Part shown: one piece after another, positions 58,301 to 64,000 of the stretch | How positions within the stretch are numbered: the first letter of the stretch is position 1 | How the letters are laid out: every line of letters begins with the position of its first letter | Source: Rhizophagus clarus | Lineage: Eukaryota > Glomeromycota > Glomeromycetes > Glomerales > Glomeraceae | Reading direction: 5' to 3' | Length of the DNA: 64,000 bases | Assembly: GCA_015698045.1 (NCBI GenBank) | Contig: BLAL01000073.1 | Location: 186,001-250,000, forward strand | Program-made: the position numbers and the translations under genes | Notes under the pieces: model-generated | The model's input: the letters and a program-made list of their open reading frames with translations, nothing else | The model's database searches: none | What the model was told of the DNA's origin: nothing

Positions 58301-60572
58301 TGAAATAACAACAGGCTAAATTAAACATTGCATTTTCACTACCATTTTCTGCTGCTTTTTGAAACCAATAAAATGCTTGTTCTAAATTCCTTTCGGTACC
58401 TTTTCCAATGTAATAATAACCAGCTAAATCAAATATTGCTACTTTATTACCATTTTCTGCTGCTTTTTTGCGCCAGTAAAAGGCATTTTCTAAATTTTCT
58501 TCTGCTCCAATTCCATTTTCATAATAATCGGCCAAATTATTCATTGCATTTTCGTTACCATTTTCCGCTGCTTTTTGATACCAATAAAAGGCTTTTTCCA
58601 AATTCTTCTTTATTCCTTCTCCATTTTCATAACAAATAGCTAAATTAAACATTGCGTTTCTATCACTACTTTCTGCTGCTTTTTGATACCAATGAAAGGC
58701 TTTTTCTAAATTCTTATCTACTACCTTTCCATTGTAATAATAAATGGCCAAATTAAACATTGCTTTTACATTACCATTTTCTGCTGCCTTATGATACCAA
58801 TGAAAAGCTTTTTCTAAATTCTTTTCTATTCCTTCTCCATTTTCATAGCGAATAGCTAAATTAAACATTGCATTTCTATCACCATTTTCTGCTGCTTTGT
58901 GATACCAATGAAAGGCCTTTTCTAAATTTTTTTCTATTATCTTTCCATTGTAATAACGAATGGCTAAATTAAACATTGCTTTTACATTATCATTTTCTGC
59001 TGCTTTATGATACCAATGAAAGGCTTTTTCTAAATTCTTTTCAGTTCCTTCTCCGTTTTCATAAAAAATAGCTAAATTAAGCATTGCATTTCCATCACCA
59101 TTTTCCGCTGCTTTTTGATACCAATGAAAGGCCTTTTCTAAATCCCGTGTTGTTCCTTCACCATATTCATAATAAATAGCTAAATTAAACATTGCTTTTT
59201 CATTACCATATTCTGCTGATTTTTGATACCAATATAATGCTTTTTCTAAATTTTTTTCTATTACCTTCCCATTGTAATAATGAATGGCCAAATTATACAT
59301 TGCTTTTCCATTATCATTTTCTGCTGCTTTATGATACCAATGAAAGGCTTTTTCTAAATTCTTTTCAGTTCCATCTCCATTTTCATAAAAATTAGCTAAA
59401 TTAAGCATTGCATTTCCATCACCATTTTCTGCTGCTTTTTGATACCAATGAAAAGCTTTTTCTAAATCCTGTATTGTTCCTTCACCATATTCATAACAAA
59501 TAGCCAAATTAAACATTGCATTTCTATTGCCATTTTCTGCTGATTTTTGGTACCAATAAAATGCTTTTTCTAATTTTTTTTCTATTACATTTCCATTGTA
59601 ATAACGAATGGCTAAATTATACATTGCATTTCCATTACCATTTTCCGCTGCTTTTTGATACCAATGAAAGGCTTTTTCTAAATCCCGTGTTGTTCCTTCA
59701 CCATATTCATAATAAATAGCTAAATTAAACATTGCTTTTTCATTACCATATTCTGCTGCTTTTTGATACCAATATAATGCTTTTTCTAAATTTTTTTCTA
59801 TTGCCTTCCCATTGTAATAATGAATGGCCAAACTATACATTGCTTTTCCATTACCATTTTCTGCTGCTTTATGATACCAATAAAAGGCTTTTTCTAAGTT
59901 CTTTTCAGTTCCATCTCCGTTTTCATAAAAATTAGCTAAATTAAGCATTGCATTTCCATCACCATTTTCTGCTGCTTTTTGATACCAATGAAAAGCTTTT
60001 TCTAAATCCTGTATTGTTCCTTCACCATATTCATAACAAATAGCCAAATTAAACATTGCATTTCTATTGCCATTTTCTGCTGATTTTTGGTACCAATAAA
60101 ATGCTTTTTCTAATTTTTTTTCTATTACCTTTCCATTGTAATAACGAATGGCTAAATTATACATTGCATTTCCATCACCATTTTCTGCTGCTTTTTGATA
60201 CCAATGAAAAGCTTTTTCTAAATTCTGTATTGTTCCTTTACCATATTCATAACAAATAGCCAAATTAAACATTGCATTTCTATTGCCATTTTCTGCTGCT
60301 TTTTGATACCAATATAATGCTTTTTCTAAATTCTTTTCTATTACCTTTCCATTGTAATAATGAATAGCTAAATTATACATTGCTTTTTCATTACCATTTT
60401 CCGCTGCTTTTTGATACCAGTAAAAGGCTTTTTCTAAATCCTTATCTGTTTCTCTTCCATTTTCATATAAAATGGCTAAACTAAACATTGCATTTTCGTC
60501 ACTATTTTCTGCTGCTTTTTGATACCAATGAAAGGTTGTTTCATTATTCTCTTTTATATTATTATTTGACAT
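55332..60572 (-). CDS. Sel1-repeat protein kinase (two exons, 1723 aa)
   Basis: Exon 1 is 60572-56271 (1434 codons) and exon 2 is 56201-55332, joined across a 69-base intron (GTAAAG..TGTAG) in frame. Residues 14 to about 1300 are some 36 Sel1-like repeats of 36 residues (consensus FYWYQKAAENGNEKAMFNLA, then CYENGEGTEKNLEKA), which form helical protein-binding solenoids. Four cysteines at 1310, 1313, 1323 and 1326 suggest a zinc knuckle. The kinase domain runs from about 1370 to 1650: GGFSEI glycine loop (1380), VILK Lys1419, HGDFHDGN (Asp1514, Asn1519), DLG (1533-1535) and APE (1557-1559). The catalytic residues are present, so it is probably active, although HRD reads HGD and DFG reads DLG. 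Similar Sel1-kinase proteins are abundant in glomeromycete fungi. The partner is unknown. One repeat (about residue 1020) is truncated to 14 residues. Confidence 0.9.
59130..60209 (-). repeat. 540-base higher-order duplication inside the Sel1 gene
   Basis: Sel1 repeats 4-8 (60209-59670) and 9-13 (59669-59130) are near-identical in order. Repeats 5 and 10 are identical in protein, and 6 and 11 also. It is an in-frame duplication of five repeats (180 residues). Confidence 0.85.
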
Positions 60573-61648
60573 TTTAATTTCTTTTTAAATAGTTTTCAGA
60601 AAATGAAAAATTATTGTAAATTTCTGAATAATGAATGTTGTAAATATTTATATTTGTGCAAATATGCAAAACGTTTGTGAACAAACAGACATAGCATATG
60701 ATCTTATTATAGATTACTATTTACAATAATCCTCGTTACACTTGGGCTAAAAAAAACAATTTAGTTTACAAATTTATTCATAATGATTGACACTAAGCTA
60801 CACAAAGTTTGATTTTCAAATTAACTTAATTTGGTTTGGATTGATAAATAAATATATCTAATATTATTTTGATGAGTCCAAAAATTTTTCACAAAATCGT
60901 TAATGAAAATCTGACATAATAGCATAAACAAAAGAGTATAAATGGGATCCATATACGCAAAACAAAGATTTTGTAATAAACCCTTTTTTAGAAGAAAATT
61001 ATTTTATTAAGAAACATACTAACAAAAAATATTCATGGGGAGAATATAGAATAGAGCGTTCAAAGAAACAATGAAGTATTAAGTTACCTGATTAGGTTAA
61101 AAAGAGCGTATAGCTTTTATTAGCAATGTAATAGAATAAAATTTATCAAAATGATATATTATATTAATATGAGACTAAAATCAAAAAAAAAAAAAAAAAA
61201 AACTGAATTTAAAATAAAGAACAAATCATTTTACAGAAAATCGATAAATAGGAAGAAAAAATATACATGTATACAAAACTTAAGCTTTATTTATTTTATT
61301 CCCTTTACAGAAATTTTTTTGGCAGAAAGAGCTCTACATACATTTTTTAACTTTTTCATATATTAAAATTCTTTTTTATCAGAATAGGACTTCACCTTTA
61401 TAAAATTTTATAATGATACGAATAGGATTGAAATGCAATGCAAAATAATCTATGAATTATATAAAACAAATATACAAACAATAGAGTAATATTTATTTAT
61501 TTATTTATTGTTAAAGACCAACTCGTGTAATTACAAATCGTAGAGAAATTAGCCTATAATCTATGAAAATACGACTATTAACTACATCATGTAAAAACTA
61601 AACCCCTGCCAGCAGCGGACGCCATCCTGTGTTGTTACGTTATACAAG
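60573..61648. other. Intergenic DNA
   Basis: This is the upstream side of the Sel1-kinase gene. No gene is supported. Poly-A of about 19 bases lies near 61183, and a TTTA microsatellite of five to six units at about 61490-61511 lies just beyond the 3' side of the G+C-rich island. Confidence 0.4.
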
Positions 61649-61954
61649 CTATGGCTGAGTATAATTGAGCCCTAAGCAATTAAAGTAGAGTTCCCTGAAC
61701 TCTGGATACGGAAGAGAAGCGAAATTCGAGGAATTAAAGTACGAGATCCAGGATCCTGCGTGAAGGTAATTAGAGCCCAGACAGTATATGAGGGTGCGTT
61801 GATCATCCTCGTCAAGTCTGGGATAACAGTAATAATGAGGAGGCTGATCCCGGGTGGGTGTAATAACTAGGTCCGAGGTGAGAAAGTTCGGCCTGAGGCG
61901 ATGTCTGGACGTGACGTCCGGAGAATCACGTGTGGTATCGGTGCGTGAAGTCAT
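61649..61954 (-). CDS. Unrecognised reading frame in G+C-rich island (101 aa)
   Basis: I do not recognise this frame. It starts at MTSRTDTTRDSP and is hydrophilic at first, then rich in Tyr, Leu and Asn. It overlaps the end of the frame upstream by 29 bases in another phase and remains open upstream of its own ATG. Base composition is close to even G+C, very unlike the neighbours. It may be the second part of one protein split by a frameshift or hidden intron, or a piece of a mobile element. Confidence 0.35.
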   Translation of the reverse strand: MTSRTDTTRDSPDVTSRHRLRPNFLTSDLVITPTRDQPPHYYCYPRLDEDDQRTLIYCLGSNYLHAGSWISYFNSSNFASLPYPEFRELYFNCLGLNYTQP

Positions 61955-62414
61955 GTTTTTTCCGATGGGATTTTTTCTTGCGTTTGGTAATTTGGCGCGA
62001 GAGTTCCCATGAGTGGAAGCTGGTGGAATGTAAGCACCAATATTTCCTGGTGATTTGAGTATAAAAGTAGTGAATAAAGGTTTCGACTATCTCTTTCACA
62101 TCCTTCCTTGGCCGAATATGAAGGGAGATGAGTGAGATGAGTTCTTCCGGTACCAATTGGTGAAGAAGAAGATAGATAGGGTGGTTGATGTCCGTAATGG
62201 GAGCAAACAGCGATGAGCGCTTAATTGAAGGCAAAATATTGCTAGTGACTGGTGGAACGCTAGGTGATGCTATGGTTAGAGAGTGAAGGTAAGTTATAGC
62301 AAGGTTTATGTCATGATTGAAGCTGATAAGATGCGCAGGACAAAAGCCTATGTGCGAATTGTTGTAAACTTGCAAATGACATTCTGTGCAGAGAAGAGGG
62401 CGACTAGGGTACAA
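61926..62414 (-). CDS. Unrecognised reading frame in G+C-rich island (162 aa)
   Basis: Starts MYPSRPLLCTECHLQVY, with a Cys-x2-Cys and a later Cys-x2-His (FCPAHLI) that could bind a metal. The middle is leucine-rich, and the end is strongly basic (KRKKKSHRKKH), like a nuclear localisation signal. Codon use is much richer in G+C than in any other gene here. I know of no family match. Its relation to the overlapping 101-codon frame is unclear. Confidence 0.4.
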   Translation of the reverse strand: MYPSRPLLCTECHLQVYNNSHIGFCPAHLISFNHDINLAITYLHSLTIASPSVPPVTSNILPSIKRSSLFAPITDINHPIYLLLHQLVPEELISLISLHIRPRKDVKEIVETFIHYFYTQITRKYWCLHSTSFHSWELSRQITKRKKKSHRKKHDFTHRYHT

Positions 62415-62644
62415 AAAACAAAAAAAACAATTGAGTAATAGAAAAATTGATTAAGGAAGTGCAGTGAAAATTGAAGCCACGTGATTCTGAAATTAAAAAA
62501 AAAAGTGGAAAAACAAATTATAAGAACAAAAAAAAAAAAAATTGACTACTATCAAGTGCAACTAAGACATTCTACAAAAAAAAATAAAATAAAATATAAA
62601 AAAAAGAAGGATCGAAAAAAGTGATAGATATTATATTACAATAT

Positions 62645-62697
62645 GACTTTTATTGTAATGTCGTAATATTCATTGTCATCTAAAATTTCAAGTAACG
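62645..62697 (-). pseudogene. BTB exon fragment
   Basis: About 53 bases on the minus strand still read LEILDDNEYYDITIKV, the core of exon 1 of the BTB-TLDc family. Nothing else of the gene is near, so it is an isolated fragment. Confidence 0.7.
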
Positions 62698-63385
62698 GTA
62701 AATTGTAAAAAATTATTTTAGATAGATTGTGAATAATTTTTTTTTTTTTAAAAAAACTTATTTTAATTAATGAATGATTGAAGCTTAATATTGTAACACA
62801 ATTTCTAATTTAAAAATTACGTCCAAATTTCGTAAGTTACCGGACACTTGGATGACCGGCAAATTGAAAAAAGCAAATACGTAATGTCTAAATATAGTAA
62901 ACAAAAAGCCCCAATTTCAAAATTATTGGTTAATGATTGAAGAATGTTCAGATGGCTTGTTAGAATTTCTAGACTTAATTCTCACCGAAATAAAGGCTAT
63001 TTTTGATTGTTTCAGACGAATTTTACCAAATTAACCCAAGTCCATTAACTCCTCTAAATCTTTTTATTGTCTTTAGGAACTGAGCTATCATTTTTATTCA
63101 CGATTTTTAAATTCGTGGATGTTTATTATTTAATTTATTATATATTAAATAAAATTCCATGATTAATACTTTGCAAGTTTTATTACTATATAGTAGGTAT
63201 TCATTCTTATATAGTGTATATTTTAATTATATAGTAATGTAAAACTTTCAATCTTCATTCTGATTGGTGCTCTTTATTTATAGATATTTCCATATCCATA
63301 AATTGATCTGATAGACGGTGGGAATCATCAGTGTCATCCAGTAAATTCCTTTTCAAATAATTACAAAACTACTTAAAGCTTATCA
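62698..63385. other. Intergenic spacer
   Basis: AT-rich DNA. No gene is visible. Confidence 0.35.
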
Positions 63386-64000
63386 GTATATGAAATACTT
63401 CATATTCTTCTACAGAAAAATATTCTTCCAACTCTTTACATAAGATCCTTTAACACAACGATTAACCTTTACCTTGATAACCTTCATGTATTATAAGGTC
63501 CCATTAGAAATCGTTTAGCTGTAAATCCATCACGAGATCCATGAAGAATTAATTTGAATTTTATATAAATTTTTCACTCTAATCCATTAATCCATTCTGA
63601 GATTAATTTAGCATGTTGAATTGTAATTATTTTAGAATCAATAACCTTTTTAGTTCATTCGTAATTACAAAATAATATTTTTGTTGGTCTATAATTATTA
63701 TTCAAAAATAATTTTAATAAATCAATATATAACTCATTAGGCAGAATTTTTCTAAGGAAATACATTGTACAAAAATTCTCTTGGGGTTAAATTAACGAAT
63801 TTCATAAAAGGAATACATTGTTGCAAAACATTTGGAGATCTAAGAGAGAATCATTTTTGAGGCTCATCTGGTATACTAGATTAAAATTTTGTTTTATACA
63901 ATTCTCTTTTTTTCAATCAAGAATGATTGTAAATGAGGAACCAGCTCCTGAAGGCTTAGCTCATTAGCAGCAACCAAGATTTTAACAATATCTAAAATAT
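63386..64000 (-). pseudogene. BTB-BACK-TLDc relic cut by the window edge
   Basis: The minus strand reads from BACK (VAANELSLQELVPHLQSFL near 63990-63920) through a linker of the FLNNNYRPTK type to a shortened TLDc (SRDGFT near 63530, EEYEVFHI at 63405). Most of the TLDc core is deleted and stops interrupt the frame. The BTB exon would lie past the right edge. Confidence 0.8.

Noticed and set aside
57209..60259. Series of plus-strand open frames of 62-103 codons
   Set aside because: They recur with the 36-codon Sel1 period and are antisense shadows of the repeat gene.
55332..60572. Separate Sel1 and kinase genes
   Set aside because: A clean 69-base GT-AG intron joins the frames exactly inside the kinase N-lobe, so one protein is the better model.

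Overview
This AT-rich window (roughly three quarters A+T by eye) looks like nuclear DNA of an arbuscular mycorrhizal fungus, most likely Rhizophagus or a close relative in Glomeromycotina. The reasons are short GT-AG introns of 66-92 bases, a tandem expansion of BTB-BACK-TLDc genes, a very long Sel1-repeat protein ending in a kinase domain, and a Crinkler-type gene. The species call is inference from gene families, not a database match.

Layout. The left edge (1-6.4 kb) holds one intact BTB-BACK-TLDc gene on the minus strand and two decayed minus-strand copies. A compact Crinkler-type gene (7.0-7.9 kb, minus) carries a NYN/PIN-like nuclease-type C-terminus. From 9.0 to 51.6 kb a plus-strand array of BTB-BACK-TLDc genes follows: nine intact two-exon genes, one copy with a single nonsense codon, and four older relics. 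At 52.3-54.1 kb (minus) is a cytochrome P450, complete except for one in-frame TGA. At 55.3-60.6 kb (minus) is a 1723-residue protein of about 36 Sel1-like repeats, a four-cysteine knuckle and a kinase domain with intact catalytic residues. At 61.6-62.4 kb is an island of unusually high G+C with two overlapping minus-strand reading frames that I do not recognise. The right edge returns to minus-strand BTB-TLDc relics.

The BTB-BACK-TLDc genes share one design. A 254-260 base first exon encodes the first half of the BTB domain, a short intron follows at the same codon in every gene, and a second exon of about 1.2 kb encodes the rest of BTB, BACK, a variable linker and TLDc. Most plus-strand copies share a promoter module: a CCGGATC box, a TATA-like element and a conserved leader. 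A few copies use a second upstream class. By family knowledge BTB-BACK proteins can act as CUL3 ubiquitin-ligase adaptors and TLDc domains bind the V-ATPase. What these fungal proteins do is not shown by the sequence.

The array is evolving actively. Linker segments appear swapped between copies, TLDc loops vary strongly, and intergenic blocks are duplicated. Small non-autonomous transposons with clean target-site duplications are present in one duplicate and absent from the other, which preserves the empty sites. There are no prokaryotic features, CRISPR arrays, rRNA genes or convincing tRNA genes.
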